Shown: positions 32,823 to 42,617 of the stretch, piece after piece
Layout: each line of letters begins with the position of its first letter
Position numbering within the stretch: the stretch's first letter is position 1
Source of the DNA: Bin87 sp965208015
GTDB taxonomy: Bacteria; Chloroflexota; Dehalococcoidia; Lucifugimonadales; UBA3495
Assembly (NCBI GenBank): GCA_965208015.1
Contig: OZ242309.1
Coordinates: 1,116,001-1,180,000 of the forward strand
DNA length: 64,000 bases
Direction of reading: 5' to 3'
Made by a program: the position numbers and the translations under genes
The notes under the pieces: model-generated
Databases searched by the model: none
Told to the model about the DNA's origin: nothing
What the model saw: only the letters and a program-made list of their open reading frames with translations

Positions 32823-35800
32823 ATGGCCGCTAGTTTGGAAATTCATGATCTGCTCGACACCGGACAGGTGCAGGTGCGACTGGTTGAAGCGTCGGGCGAA
32901 GCGCGGGAAGCAGCGCCGGCAGCCTTCGGGATAGACCTCTCCGAAGAAGAACGCGGGGCGTTGGACCGTTATCACACGGAGTTCCGACGCGGGTCGCCGG
33001 GCGGAATTGCCCAAATCGAAGCGGTGGAACTGGCCATGCGCAACCTAGGGCGGCTGCTGTTCGAGTCGGCGTTCGGGGCGGACAGCCGAGCCCGCGAGCT
33101 GCTGGACGAGGTGATGGGCCGTGACGAACGAGGGGCGCTGGCCATCGTGTCCACGCGCGCGGAGTTCATGTCGCTACCGTGGGAGCTGATGAACGACCCA
33201 TCGCTGGGATACTTCATCAACGGCCTGGTGGGAGTGCTGCGGGAATCAGTCAGCCTGACCCCAGCGGATGAGGCGGAAGAAGTCGAGGAAGACACGCTGC
33301 ACGTGCTGATGCTATCGGCGAGTCCGCTGGCGCTGGAGGTTCCGCGTTCGGGGCCGCTGCTGGCGGAGGCGGCAGCAACAGGGGGCAGCCTGGCGGACGC
33401 GACAGTGGCCGCGCTGGAAGGACTCAACGTACAGGTTTCGCTGGACAATCCCAGGCCGGCTACGCTGAACGCATTGCAGGCTCTTCTGGAGCGCAACCCG
33501 AACCATTACCACGTGGCCCACATCGACGGCGCCACGCTGGGCGATGACGGCACGATCATCCTGGAACTGGACGACGGCGGTCCTGATGCCGTGGGCGCTG
33601 CCGAACTGGGCCGCGCGCTGGCGTCGGGCGGGATCAACGTGGCGCTGATCACGGCGGGGGTGCAGGAAGAGTTTCCGCCGCTGACGGGATGGGCGGAGGC
33701 GGCAACGGAGATGTCCGAGGCCGGCGTTGCCCAAGTTGCAGTGATGCCAGTTCCGGTGCATCCCGATGCGGCAGAAGGCGCGGTGGGGGCGTTCTACCGC
33801 CGCATCACGCAGGGTTACACGGCGGCGGAGTCGGTGGCCTCGGTGAGGCGCGCGCTGATGGACACGCCGGAAAGGGTCACGATGTACGGCCGACGGGTGT
33901 TCTGGGATTGGCATCTGCCGTGGGTCTACCAGTCGCGGAACCACCAGCCGCCAGTGATCACGCAGCACCAGCCGGACCCGCTGGCTCCGCCGGTGATCCA
34001 CCAAGAAGAAGCGCCGACCGAAGATTTGCAGATTCCGGTTGCCGGCCAGTATGGACTGGTGGGTCGGCAGGCGGAGTTGCGGCAGCTGGAAAGGGCTTTG
34101 AAAGCGCACTCGGTGGTGCACCTTTCAGGTGACACCGGCCTGGGCAAGACGGAACTGGCGCTGGCTTTGTGCCGGTGGTTCCTGAAGCCAGCCCGGGTCG
34201 CCTATCCCGGTGGAGTGTTCTACGCGGCGTTCGAGACGTCGCAACCGGCCGGTCTGGAGCGAGTGGTCCACGAAATCGGGACGGCGGTGGCGGGCCTGGA
34301 CTTTGCCGACATGCCGGCGGAGCAACAGCGGCGGTGGGTGACGGCGTACTTGCAGGGAAACGCATCGCTATTGGTGTGGGACAACCTGGAGAACGTGGCC
34401 GGCTTTCCAGACGGGGCTCCCGGACTGCTGGGCGAGGACGAGCTACCGGAACTGGCCGCCTTCCTGGGCGAAGTTACTACCGGGCCGGTGGGCACGAGCG
34501 CGCTGCTGCTGGGCAGAAGAGCCAACGAGGAATGGGTCTCGGTTCCGCATGCCTCGCTGACGCTGGCGGGACTGGCCGGGGCGGACCGGCTGGCACTGAC
34601 CGCCCAGATCATGCACGGCGCAGAGGTTCCCGCCACGCGGGTCGACGCGGACTTCTTTGGATTGCTGGATTTGCTGGACGGACACCCGCTGGCGATGCAG
34701 ATCGCGATTCCGCCCGTGAAGGAGGTTCCGGCGGCGGCAGTGGTCGCCGAGATGGCGAGGCTGATGGAGAGCGGGCCGGAGGGCGACGAGGCCGGACGCG
34801 GGGCGACGCTGACGGCGGCGATGGAGTATTCCTTCTCGCGGATGTCGCGGCGCAACCGGACACATTTGCCATTCATTTCGTTGTTCCAACGCCGGATCAT
34901 GCTGGACGTGCTGTCGCACATCACGGAAGAACGGGCATACGCGCAGATCGTCGGCGATGATCTTACCGCCGGGGCGTCGCGCAGCCTGCTCTCGCCTGAA
35001 GGCGGGATGCAGTCCACTGGCCGCTCGTATGCAGCGTGCCGGACCATGCTGCGGTCGGCCCATGCGGCCGGGTTCCTGGAGTCGATCTCGCCCAGCGTCT
35101 ACCAGATCAATCCGTCGTTGCCCTGGTTCCTGGGACGCAAGCTGGGTCGGCAGGTGTCCGGCACCGGGATACAGCAGCTGGAAATGGAGTTTGTCCGCGT
35201 TTACGCCGACACCGCGGATTACTTTATGGAAAGCCTGTATGAGAATCAGGACACGGGCGTCACCGCCGTATTGGCGGAGGAGGGCAACCTGACGCAGGCG
35301 CTGGGGTTGTCGCTGGAATACCGACAGTGGGACAACGCGCAGGTGCTGTTCCAGCCGCTGGCGCAGGTTTATCGGATGCAGAAACGGTTCCCGGAACTGC
35401 GACGGCTGCGCGGGCAATTGCTGGATACCATCGGGCACACCGCCGGCGAAGCGGAAGGCAACGGAGCCATCGAGTTCTGGCAATACCTGCTGGGAACAGA
35501 CGCGATGGAATCGGTGGAGCGGATGGACCTGGAACGGGCCGACCTGTTCAACCGGCAACTTTTGGACTACCTGCTGGAACAGCCGGATGGGGAAACCGAC
35601 CCGCGCACGGCCGCGGTCTACCACCAGAACGGGTTGATCGCCACGCGCCGGGGACAATACGACACAGCCTCAGAGTGGCTGGAGCGGGGACTGGAAATCA
35701 TAGACGGCGGCGAGGACCAGGAGTCGATTGCGGACGCTTGTTTTGCCATCGGCCAGGTGCGACACCACCAGCGACAGTACGGCGGCGCCAAGGAATGGTA

Positions 35801-36578
35801 CTTGCGGGCGTTGGACATCCACCAGCGGCTGCCGGATTACGAGGAAATGGTCAACGACTTCCGCGCCCTTGGGTCCGCGTGCCACCTGCGGTTCGAATAC
35901 GACGAGGCGCGAAGCTGGTACAACCGAGCGCGGGAAATAGTGGAAGAAAACCGCGACGAGGAAACGGCGGTTTACATCTTCCACTCGCTGGGCACGGTAG
36001 ACCACTCGGAGTATCTGTTCGAGGACGCGCAGTCCTGGTATCAACAGGCGTTGGGTTTGAGCGACCGCCTGGGCATGACCGAGCAGATGATCGTGGAGTT
36101 TCACCACCTGGGCACCCTGGCGCAGGCGCGGGGCATTGCCGACGAGGCGGACGAGTGGCTGCGGGTCGCCATGGAGTACCGGGAGGAGATGGGCGACGTG
36201 CGGGGCGTGGGCGTGGAGGCGCGGCAGTTGGGAGTGGTCCACCACGAGCAAGGGGATCTGGACCAGGCATATCACTGGTACGACCAGGCGCGCATCGCCT
36301 TCGAGAACGTGCGCGACGTGCTGCGGGCGGCGCGGACCTACGGGCAGCTGGGCATGGTTGAGGAACAGCGGGGCAACCTGCCTGACGCCCTGGAATGGGT
36401 GGCGCGGACGTACCAGCTGGTTGCAGACCACCAATTGCCCATGATGGTGCAGGTGAAGGCGCACCTGGCTCGGCTCAAGGAGCAGATGGGCGACGAGCCA
36501 TTTGCGCAATGGTGGCGGGACAACACCGGCGCAGAGCCGCCAACAGACCTGGACGTGGATCCCAGCGAAGTCTTCTGA
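32823..36578 (+). CDS. CHAT-STAND(NB-ARC)-TPR signalling protein
   Basis: A 1251-residue multidomain protein. Residues about 60-370 form a CHAT (caspase-like) domain. Residues about 400-700 form a STAND/NB-ARC ATPase, with Walker A GDTGLGKTELAL near 435-445, Walker B LLVWDNLEN near 515 and GHPLAM near 620. After a winged-helix-like linker, residues about 930-1220 contain about seven TPRs (such as AKEWYLRALDIHQRL). This effector-switch-sensor order is that of bacterial NLR-like defence or cell-death proteins. However, the CHAT catalytic His and Cys positions read HIDGA and ITAG, so the protease looks inactive. The ATG at 32823 gives the family-like N-terminus. Confidence 0.85.
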   Translation: MAASLEIHDLLDTGQVQVRLVEASGEAREAAPAAFGIDLSEEERGALDRYHTEFRRGSPGGIAQIEAVELAMRNLGRLLFESAFGADSRARELLDEVMGRDERGALAIVSTRAEFMSLPWELMNDPSLGYFINGLVGVLRESVSLTPADEAEEVEEDTLHVLMLSASPLALEVPRSGPLLAEAAATGGSLADATVAALEGLNVQVSLDNPRPATLNALQALLERNPNHYHVAHIDGATLGDDGTIILELDDGGPDAVGAAELGRALASGGINVALITAGVQEEFPPLTGWAEAATEMSEAGVAQVAVMPVPVHPDAAEGAVGAFYRRITQGYTAAESVASVRRALMDTPERVTMYGRRVFWDWHLPWVYQSRNHQPPVITQHQPDPLAPPVIHQEEAPTEDLQIPVAGQYGLVGRQAELRQLERALKAHSVVHLSGDTGLGKTELALALCRWFLKPARVAYPGGVFYAAFETSQPAGLERVVHEIGTAVAGLDFADMPAEQQRRWVTAYLQGNASLLVWDNLENVAGFPDGAPGLLGEDELPELAAFLGEVTTGPVGTSALLLGRRANEEWVSVPHASLTLAGLAGADRLALTAQIMHGAEVPATRVDADFFGLLDLLDGHPLAMQIAIPPVKEVPAAAVVAEMARLMESGPEGDEAGRGATLTAAMEYSFSRMSRRNRTHLPFISLFQRRIMLDVLSHITEERAYAQIVGDDLTAGASRSLLSPEGGMQSTGRSYAACRTMLRSAHAAGFLESISPSVYQINPSLPWFLGRKLGRQVSGTGIQQLEMEFVRVYADTADYFMESLYENQDTGVTAVLAEEGNLTQALGLSLEYRQWDNAQVLFQPLAQVYRMQKRFPELRRLRGQLLDTIGHTAGEAEGNGAIEFWQYLLGTDAMESVERMDLERADLFNRQLLDYLLEQPDGETDPRTAAVYHQNGLIATRRGQYDTASEWLERGLEIIDGGEDQESIADACFAIGQVRHHQRQYGGAKEWYLRALDIHQRLPDYEEMVNDFRALGSACHLRFEYDEARSWYNRAREIVEENRDEETAVYIFHSLGTVDHSEYLFEDAQSWYQQALGLSDRLGMTEQMIVEFHHLGTLAQARGIADEADEWLRVAMEYREEMGDVRGVGVEARQLGVVHHEQGDLDQAYHWYDQARIAFENVRDVLRAARTYGQLGMVEEQRGNLPDALEWVARTYQLVADHQLPMMVQVKAHLARLKEQMGDEPFAQWWRDNTGAEPPTDLDVDPSEVF

Positions 36579-36633
36579 GCCGGGTTGGCATGGATGGACC
36601 GGATGGACGGGATACAGCGACGGAGGAATGGAG

Positions 36634-38625
36634 ATGGCGCTAGTCAAGCTGGAAATCACGAAGCGGAAGCCGTTCGCCGACGGGCAGGTGTTTGGCGACG
36701 TGGGGCGATATGAGCAGATCGACGGTTTGGCGCACTTTGCGGTGGATCCGTCGCATCCGGACAACACGGTGATCGCGGATATCGCGCTGGCGCCGCGAAA
36801 CGGCGATGGGTTGGTGGAGTTCTCTTCCGACTTTCGGATTATCAAGCCGGTGGACAATGACCACGGGAACGGCAGGCTCCTGCTGGACGTGCTGAACCGG
36901 GGCAAGGAACTGGCGCTGAAGAACCTGAACAGCGCTCCCGACGCACCACCGGACGCCGACCCGCATCCCGGCAACGGGTTCCTGATGCGACAGGGCTACA
37001 GCCTGGTCTGGTGCGGTTGGCAGCACGACGTACCGGACGCGCCGGGTCTTTTCCGATGCAACGTGCCGAACGGGTACAACCCCGACGGTTCGCCGGTCTC
37101 GGGCAAGATCGTGGTCTCTTTCCAGCCCCTGGCCCATATTGACAACCAATTCCTGTCTGACCGGGATCACCAGCCGTATCCGACCAACCACTTGGAGAGC
37201 TGGGAATCGATGCTGACGGTGCAGGACCACGAGGACGCTCCCGAGAGCGTTATCCCGCGCGAGAAGTGGGCGTTCGCCCGGCTGGTGGACGGGAGGCGGA
37301 TACCGGACGCGGCGCACGTGACCATGGATGGCGGTTTCGAGGCCGGCAAGGTATATCGGGTGGTATATGAAACGTCCCATGCCCCGCTGGTCGGGCTGGG
37401 TATGCTGGCAACGCGGGATATCGTGGCCTGGCTCCGGCATGGCAAGACGGACGCCGCGGGCACGGCCAATCCGCTGGCCGGCGCTTTGGGCCGTGCCTAC
37501 GCCTACGGGCGCAGCCAGAGCGGTCGTTTCCTCCGGCAGATGCTGCACCTGGGGCTGAACCGCGACGAGGACGGACGCATGGTTTTCGAGGGGATGCTGC
37601 CCAACGTGGCCGGCGGGAAGATGGGCGAGTTCAACGTGCGGTTCGGTCAGCCTTCAAGCCTGTCCAACCGGAGCGTCAATAACCTGCCGCCCTTCCTGGA
37701 TCTGGAGCCGGGCGGAAAGGAAGGCATTCTTGCCGAGGTGAACCGCCGGGGAGTGGCTCCCAAGGTCATTTACACCAACACGTCGTCGGAGTACTGGGGC
37801 GGACACGGAGCATTGGCCCACGTAACCGCCGATGGCAACGGCGATGCCGAGCTGCCCGACAACGTGCGTTCCTGGCTGTTCTGCGGGACGCAGCACGGTC
37901 CGGCCAACCTGCCGATCTCCGATACCAACCCGGACACCGGGGCCAGGGGCACGCAGGCGCTGAACTACGTTGACTATCGCCCGCTCATGCGCGCGGCGCT
38001 AGCGCATCTGGACAATTGGGTTACCCATAATGAGCAGCCACCGGCCCATAGGTATCCCCGGTACGGCGATAACACCATCGTCGTGGCCGAGGAGTTGGCG
38101 GAATTCTTCCGCGCGCTTCCGGAAGTGGAGTTCCCCGAGCACCACAAAGTCATGCGCCGACTGGACTTCGGACCGGACCGGGCCGTCCCCTCGGTGATTC
38201 CGCCAGGAGTGGGTGATGCTTATCCGTCGCTGGTGTCGGCGGTGGATGCGGACGGTAACGAGGTTGGCGGCATCCGGCTGCCGGCCATCGCGGTGCCCCT
38301 GGCCACGTACACCGGGTGGAACGTGCGGCATGGCGACATCGGGGGCGAAGGCCAGGTGCTATCTCCTGGCGGAACCGTGGTCGGCGGAGCGATTCCTTTC
38401 GCAGTCAGCCGAGCGGAGCGGACGGCATCCGGCGACCCCCGGCCTTCCATCGAAGAGCGTTACGCATCGCGGGGCGAATACCTGGCGCGGGTGCGCGAGT
38501 ATGCCGAAACGCTGGCGCAGCAAGGCTATGTACTGGCCGAAGATGTGGAAGTCCTCGTGGGGCAGGGTGCGGAGGTTTACGACGCGATCGTGGGTGTGCG
38601 GGAGGCGGTTGCGGCGGATGACTGA
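36634..38625 (+). CDS. Alpha/beta-hydrolase-domain protein (663 residues)
   Basis: A large protein of the alpha/beta-hydrolase domain class related to PF20091. The N-terminus holds VFGDVGRYEQIDGLAHFAVDPSHPDN, then NGFLMRQGYSLVWCGWQHDV. The nucleophile elbow is YGRSQSGRFL (G-x-S-x-S-G) near residue 293, and the C-terminus contains a GDxR-type region. The substrate is unknown; esterase or C-C hydrolase activity fits the fold. I chose the second ATG of a pair (36634) because GGAGGA is at the right distance. It sits 55 bases after the CHAT-STAND gene in the same direction and could be its partner, or a chance neighbour. Confidence 0.8.
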   Translation: MALVKLEITKRKPFADGQVFGDVGRYEQIDGLAHFAVDPSHPDNTVIADIALAPRNGDGLVEFSSDFRIIKPVDNDHGNGRLLLDVLNRGKELALKNLNSAPDAPPDADPHPGNGFLMRQGYSLVWCGWQHDVPDAPGLFRCNVPNGYNPDGSPVSGKIVVSFQPLAHIDNQFLSDRDHQPYPTNHLESWESMLTVQDHEDAPESVIPREKWAFARLVDGRRIPDAAHVTMDGGFEAGKVYRVVYETSHAPLVGLGMLATRDIVAWLRHGKTDAAGTANPLAGALGRAYAYGRSQSGRFLRQMLHLGLNRDEDGRMVFEGMLPNVAGGKMGEFNVRFGQPSSLSNRSVNNLPPFLDLEPGGKEGILAEVNRRGVAPKVIYTNTSSEYWGGHGALAHVTADGNGDAELPDNVRSWLFCGTQHGPANLPISDTNPDTGARGTQALNYVDYRPLMRAALAHLDNWVTHNEQPPAHRYPRYGDNTIVVAEELAEFFRALPEVEFPEHHKVMRRLDFGPDRAVPSVIPPGVGDAYPSLVSAVDADGNEVGGIRLPAIAVPLATYTGWNVRHGDIGGEGQVLSPGGTVVGGAIPFAVSRAERTASGDPRPSIEERYASRGEYLARVREYAETLAQQGYVLAEDVEVLVGQGAEVYDAIVGVREAVAADD

Positions 38626-38659
38626 TTTACAGGGATGAACGGGATGAGGAGATGGGGAC

Positions 38660-39208
38660 ATGACCATTGCGGCTCTTGAGGGGGCGATTCGGCAGGTCAG
38701 GAAGCAGCTGAAGGATTATCCATTAGAAGAGTTCGGATACGTGTACAGGGAACTGGCGACGCGCTACCTGCTAATCGATCCTGTCGTGAGGGCATTGGAT
38801 TGGGACATGGGAGACTTTTGGCAGTGCGCGGTTGAGTGGCCATTGCTAAAGGATGATGAGGGCCGTTATCGATGGAGTGAGAAGTCCGATTACGTCCTGT
38901 TCAACCCAATGGAGCGGCCGGTCGTTGTGATAGAGGCCAAGAGGGTAGGAACTGACCTAGCGAGCTGGGAAGCGCAATTGGAGCGATATGTTCCCGATCT
39001 GAACTCAGGGATGGGCGTGCTAACCGATGGGGTGATTTGGCAGCTGTACAATTTGCGGAAGCGTAGGGAGTTTGCGACCAAGCGCGTTGTGACCGTGAAC
39101 ATCCGTGAGGGCACGATTTGCGGTGAGAATGGAGATTCGCGCAAAGCCAGAATCCGAGAATTAGCACAGATCTTGAATCACTGGCTGGATAAGGATAAGT
39201 GGTGGTAG
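38660..39208 (+). CDS. Type I restriction HsdR_N-like nuclease domain protein
   Basis: A stand-alone 182-residue protein with the PD-(D/E)xK nuclease fold of HsdR N-termini: SDYVLFNPMERPVVVIEAKRVG carries the D...ExK catalytic core near residues 75-97, and YVPDLNSGMGVLTDGVIWQLYN is the typical C-terminal part. No translocase domain, hsdM or hsdS gene is present, so it is not a complete type I system. It may be an orphan nuclease of a defence or abortive-infection module. It overlaps the next gene's frame slightly. Confidence 0.85.
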   Translation: MTIAALEGAIRQVRKQLKDYPLEEFGYVYRELATRYLLIDPVVRALDWDMGDFWQCAVEWPLLKDDEGRYRWSEKSDYVLFNPMERPVVVIEAKRVGTDLASWEAQLERYVPDLNSGMGVLTDGVIWQLYNLRKRREFATKRVVTVNIREGTICGENGDSRKARIRELAQILNHWLDKDKWW

Positions 39209-39210
39209 CA

Positions 39211-39786
39211 GTGAAAGAACCGCAGAAAAAGCAGCCTCACGATCGCGTTCTCCACATCGACGAGTTCAAGGAGCGGTGCCTGGAGTTGATTGCCGCAATC
39301 TACCGGGATGGGGGAGCGCTGATAGTCACTGACGGCGACGGGCCGGGGGCGGAAATCACGCGCTACGTACAGCCTCCGCTTGCCGGTTATGGCAGTCTCA
39401 AGGGCAGAGTAACAATCCTGGGAGACATCGAGGGGCCGATGCCGGTTGAGTGGTACACCAACCCGGACGTCCAGACCGATGACGACTGGGACATTTCCGG
39501 GCCGATGCCGGCGTCCTGGTTCGTTGAGCCGGAAAAGGTCAAGGCTCGGGAGTTCCGTATGCCTGAGAAGGTTGACGTGTCGATTTTGCATCGGCACAAA
39601 TTCCTGACGGTCAACACCAGAGAATTCGCGGCGCAATTGGACGAAATTATCGCCGCCGTTGCGGAGAGCTACAACGGCAAGGTTGCCGTGTTCGACGAAG
39701 AAAAGGGTCTTGTTCAGCTGAAACCGTACGAAGGAACACACGGCACCGGCCCGCGACAGCATGGCAGAAACGAGGGATCCGAATGA
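39211..39786 (+). CDS. Antitoxin-like protein preceding a PIN-domain toxin
   Basis: About 191 residues, long for an antitoxin. The N-terminal HIDEFKERCLELIAAIYRDGGALIVTDGDGPGAEI resembles the Phd/YefM-type antitoxin start. An internal duplication is visible: EGPMPVEWYTNPD near 78 and SGPMPASWFVEPE near 98. The C-terminal half (VSILHRHKFLTVNTREFAAQLDEIIAAV) is helical. The GTG at 39211 has a better context than the GTG at 39199. It overlaps the PIN gene by 4 bases (ATGA), as in vapBC operons. Confidence 0.7.
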   Translation: MKEPQKKQPHDRVLHIDEFKERCLELIAAIYRDGGALIVTDGDGPGAEITRYVQPPLAGYGSLKGRVTILGDIEGPMPVEWYTNPDVQTDDDWDISGPMPASWFVEPEKVKAREFRMPEKVDVSILHRHKFLTVNTREFAAQLDEIIAAVAESYNGKVAVFDEEKGLVQLKPYEGTHGTGPRQHGRNEGSE

Positions 39787-40181
39787 TACTCGGAGATACC
39801 CAAACCGTCGTCTGGTACCTTGACGCAAGCCGCCGGCTTGGCCCAGGGGCGCGCGATAGAATTGCGCAAGCGATTCAGAGCAGGCAGGCCGCGTTTTCAG
39901 CTATCTCAATTTGGGAACTCGGTATGCTGCAACAGAAGGGCCGGCTTGAGACTGATATGACTGCCGTGCAGTGGCGTGAGCAGTTGCAGGGTGAGGGGTT
40001 CCAAGAAATTCCCGTTGATGGAGCTATCGCTGCCCGCGCTGGACATTTACCCGATATGCGTGGTGACCCTGCCGATCGTATTGTGGTAGCGACGGCCTTA
40101 GAAGGACACCTTCTGATCACCAGCGACGGGCCCATTCTCGACTGGATCCACGAACTTGACCGCTTTGACGCCCGCCGCTAA
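39783..40181 (+). CDS. vapC: PIN-domain ribonuclease toxin (VapC-like)
   Basis: 132 residues of the PIN fold: the first acidic residue in MILGDTQTVVWYLDAS, the second in FSAISIWELGMLQQKGR and the C-terminal acidic pair in MRGDPADRIVVATALEGHLLITSDG. VapC-type toxins cleave tRNA or rRNA and are neutralised by the upstream antitoxin. The genes overlap by 4 bases. It is probably a genuine two-gene module with the preceding protein. Confidence 0.85.
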   Translation: MILGDTQTVVWYLDASRRLGPGARDRIAQAIQSRQAAFSAISIWELGMLQQKGRLETDMTAVQWREQLQGEGFQEIPVDGAIAARAGHLPDMRGDPADRIVVATALEGHLLITSDGPILDWIHELDRFDARR

Positions 40182-40205
40182 TCCCACAGAACAAGGAGCA
40201 ACATT

Positions 40206-41048
40206 ATGTCAGTCGGAACTTCCATACCGCTGCCGGCTTACACGCTGGATCCGGCATTCATGGCCCGCACCGCCGAGTCGCTGGGCTTTGAGTCGATCTG
40301 GTACGCCGAGCATCCGATCCTGCCGGTGAGCAGCGAGAGCCAGTTTCCCTCGGGCGGACCGATTCCGTGGACCTACGCCCACTTCGCCGACCCTTACATC
40401 GCGTTGGCGCGGGCGTCGGGAGCGACGACCACCATCAAGCTGGGAACCGGGATCACGCTGGTGCCGGAGCGCAACCCGCTGATGCTGGCCAAGGAGATCG
40501 CCACGCTGGACCGGGTCAGCGGCGGCCGGTTCCTGTTTGGCATCGGCGCCGGGTGGAACCGCGAGGAAACCGAGATCTTCGGCGGCGACTTCGACCACCG
40601 CTGGACGCAGACGCGGGAAGCCGTGGATGTGATGAAGGAGCTGTGGACCAACGACGAGGCGGAGTTCCACGGGACGTACTACGATTTCCCGCCGGTGAAG
40701 TCGAACCCCAAGCCAGTCCAGCAGCCTCACCCGCCGGTCATCCTGGGCGGGCTGGCGCGCCGGGTGCTGCATCGGGTGGCCACGTGGGGCGACGGTTGGC
40801 TGCCCAATCGGATCACACCGTCGGAAATAGAGGCCAGCCGGAAGCGCCTGGATGAGCTGGCAGAAGCACGGGGGCGTGACCCCAAATCGTTGACGATCTC
40901 GGTGTACGGCCAGGCTCCGGACGGGCAGTTGGTGCAGGACTTCCTCAACGCGGGAGCCGACCGGGTGGTGGTGCGTCCCGAACATTGCGAAACCGAAGAG
41001 GAGATGTCGGCACAGATGGAGCGAATGGCCGAAGCGGTGATTCGCTGA
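40206..41048 (+). CDS. F420-dependent luciferase-like oxidoreductase
   Basis: 280 residues of the luciferase-like monooxygenase superfamily, closest in pattern to the Rv2161c-type F420-dependent oxidoreductases (TIGR03619). Motifs are TAESLGFESIWYAEHPILP, TTTIKLGTGITLVPERNPLMLAKEIATLDRVSGGRFLFGIGAGWN in the middle, and a C-terminal RVVVRPE strand. It probably reduces or oxidises a small organic molecule with F420 or FMN. It lies 24 bases after the PIN toxin gene but functionally belongs with the MmgE/PrpD gene 92 bases downstream. Confidence 0.9.
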   Translation: MSVGTSIPLPAYTLDPAFMARTAESLGFESIWYAEHPILPVSSESQFPSGGPIPWTYAHFADPYIALARASGATTTIKLGTGITLVPERNPLMLAKEIATLDRVSGGRFLFGIGAGWNREETEIFGGDFDHRWTQTREAVDVMKELWTNDEAEFHGTYYDFPPVKSNPKPVQQPHPPVILGGLARRVLHRVATWGDGWLPNRITPSEIEASRKRLDELAEARGRDPKSLTISVYGQAPDGQLVQDFLNAGADRVVVRPEHCETEEEMSAQMERMAEAVIR

Positions 41049-41140
41049 ACGGCGATCAAGCATGACTGCTGACCTGCGGACTGTAGAATGGTTCGCGTCG
41101 GATTGGCCGTCACACGCGAAGAAGAGAGGTATCGGAGGAT

Positions 41141-42493
41141 ATGGACCGCACCACCGAGCTGTTGAGTTCCTACGCTTGCAATCTGACCTACGAGGACCTG
41201 CCGCCCGAGGTGGTGCATCAAGTCAAGCGCACCGTTGCCGACACCTTGGGCTGCGCCGTCGGCGGCTATCTTAGCGAGCCGGCCAAGGTGGCCCGCAAGC
41301 TGGCCGGAGACGTGACCAGCAAAACCTCCGCCCGGATCCTGGGGACATACGACCGGTCGTCGCTGGACATGGCCGGGTTTGCCAACGGGGTCATGGTGCG
41401 GTACCTGGACTGCAATGACTCGTACTTTTCGCCCGGCGGCGGGCATCCCAGCGACATGATCCCGGCGGCGCTGGCCGTGGGCGACAGCGTGGAGGCGGAC
41501 GGGCGGACGATCATAACGGCCATCGCCCTGGCTTACGAGGCCTTCTGCCGCATCGCCGACCACGTGCCGGACAACCAGTGGGACCAGGGGGTCCTGAGCG
41601 TGATCGGAGCCGCCTGCGCGGCCGGCAAGATCCTGGGGCTCGACGAGGAGCAGATGGGACACGCGATTTCGCTGGCCGTGGTGCCCAACGTTCCCTTGCG
41701 CGTGACCCGGATGGGCGAACTGTCGATGTGGAAGGGCTGCGCGGCGGCGGCGGCCACGCGGTCCGGCATCTTCGCGGCGCAACTGGCGGCCGAAGGGATG
41801 ACCGGGCCGTTCGAGCCTTTCGAGGGACGCAAGGGGTTATGGGAGCAGGCCATCGGGTATCCGATTGAACTTGACGCCATGGGCGGCGACAGCGCTCCGT
41901 TCCGGATCACCGATACGATCTTCAAGTTCTACCCGTCGCAGATTCACACACAGGCTCCCATCGACCTGGCAATCCAGCTGCACGACCGGGTGGACGTGAG
42001 CGACATCGCGTCGATTAAGATCCAGTCGTATCGGTCGGCGGTGAGCAGCGCGTCGACGGAGCCGGAGAAATGGGATCCCAAGACGCGCGAGACGGCGGAC
42101 CACAGCATCCCGTTCCTGGCCGCGGTGGGTCTCCGGGACGGCGAGGTCACTCCGGCCACGTTTGCGCCGGACCGCATCGCTGATTCCGGGCTGCGGGAGA
42201 TCATCAACAAGATGCGGATCGACGAAAACGCGGAGTTCACCGAAAGGTATCCCGCCGAATACAACTGCCGGATCGAGGTGATCAAGAACAACGGGCAAAC
42301 CGAGGTGGCGGAGACCAGCTTCCCCAAAGGACATGGGAAAAATCCGCTGAGCGACGCCGACGTCGACGCCAAGTTCCGGCGGCTGGCCTGCCCGACCATC
42401 ACGGAGCAGCAGTGCGAGCAGGCGCTGGAACTGATCTGGTCGCTAGAGAACCTGCCGAATATCCAGGACATATTCGACAGCCTGGTGGTGTAG
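41141..42493 (+). CDS. MmgE/PrpD-family protein
   Basis: 450 residues of the 2-methylcitrate-dehydratase (PrpD) / immunoresponsive-gene-1 family. The N-terminal VVHQVKRTVADTLGCAVGG, central GHPSDMIPAALAVGDSVEADG and the ATRSGIFAAQLAAEGMTGPFEPFEG region near 205-230 are typical. Members dehydrate 2-methylcitrate, decarboxylate cis-aconitate or act on related tricarboxylates; no prpB or prpC gene is nearby, so the substrate is open. The ATG at 41141 has a GGAGG site. Confidence 0.92.
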   Translation: MDRTTELLSSYACNLTYEDLPPEVVHQVKRTVADTLGCAVGGYLSEPAKVARKLAGDVTSKTSARILGTYDRSSLDMAGFANGVMVRYLDCNDSYFSPGGGHPSDMIPAALAVGDSVEADGRTIITAIALAYEAFCRIADHVPDNQWDQGVLSVIGAACAAGKILGLDEEQMGHAISLAVVPNVPLRVTRMGELSMWKGCAAAAATRSGIFAAQLAAEGMTGPFEPFEGRKGLWEQAIGYPIELDAMGGDSAPFRITDTIFKFYPSQIHTQAPIDLAIQLHDRVDVSDIASIKIQSYRSAVSSASTEPEKWDPKTRETADHSIPFLAAVGLRDGEVTPATFAPDRIADSGLREIINKMRIDENAEFTERYPAEYNCRIEVIKNNGQTEVAETSFPKGHGKNPLSDADVDAKFRRLACPTITEQQCEQALELIWSLENLPNIQDIFDSLVV

Positions 42494-42617
42494 CGCGGGG
42501 GATTCGGTTCCGGTGGGTCTCACCAGCGATTCGTGATCCGAGCAATCCGGGCGGGCAGCCTGCACGTATATGCTGATAACCAGGCATTGCCGAACCCCCG
42601 ATGACTTTGGAGGGGTG

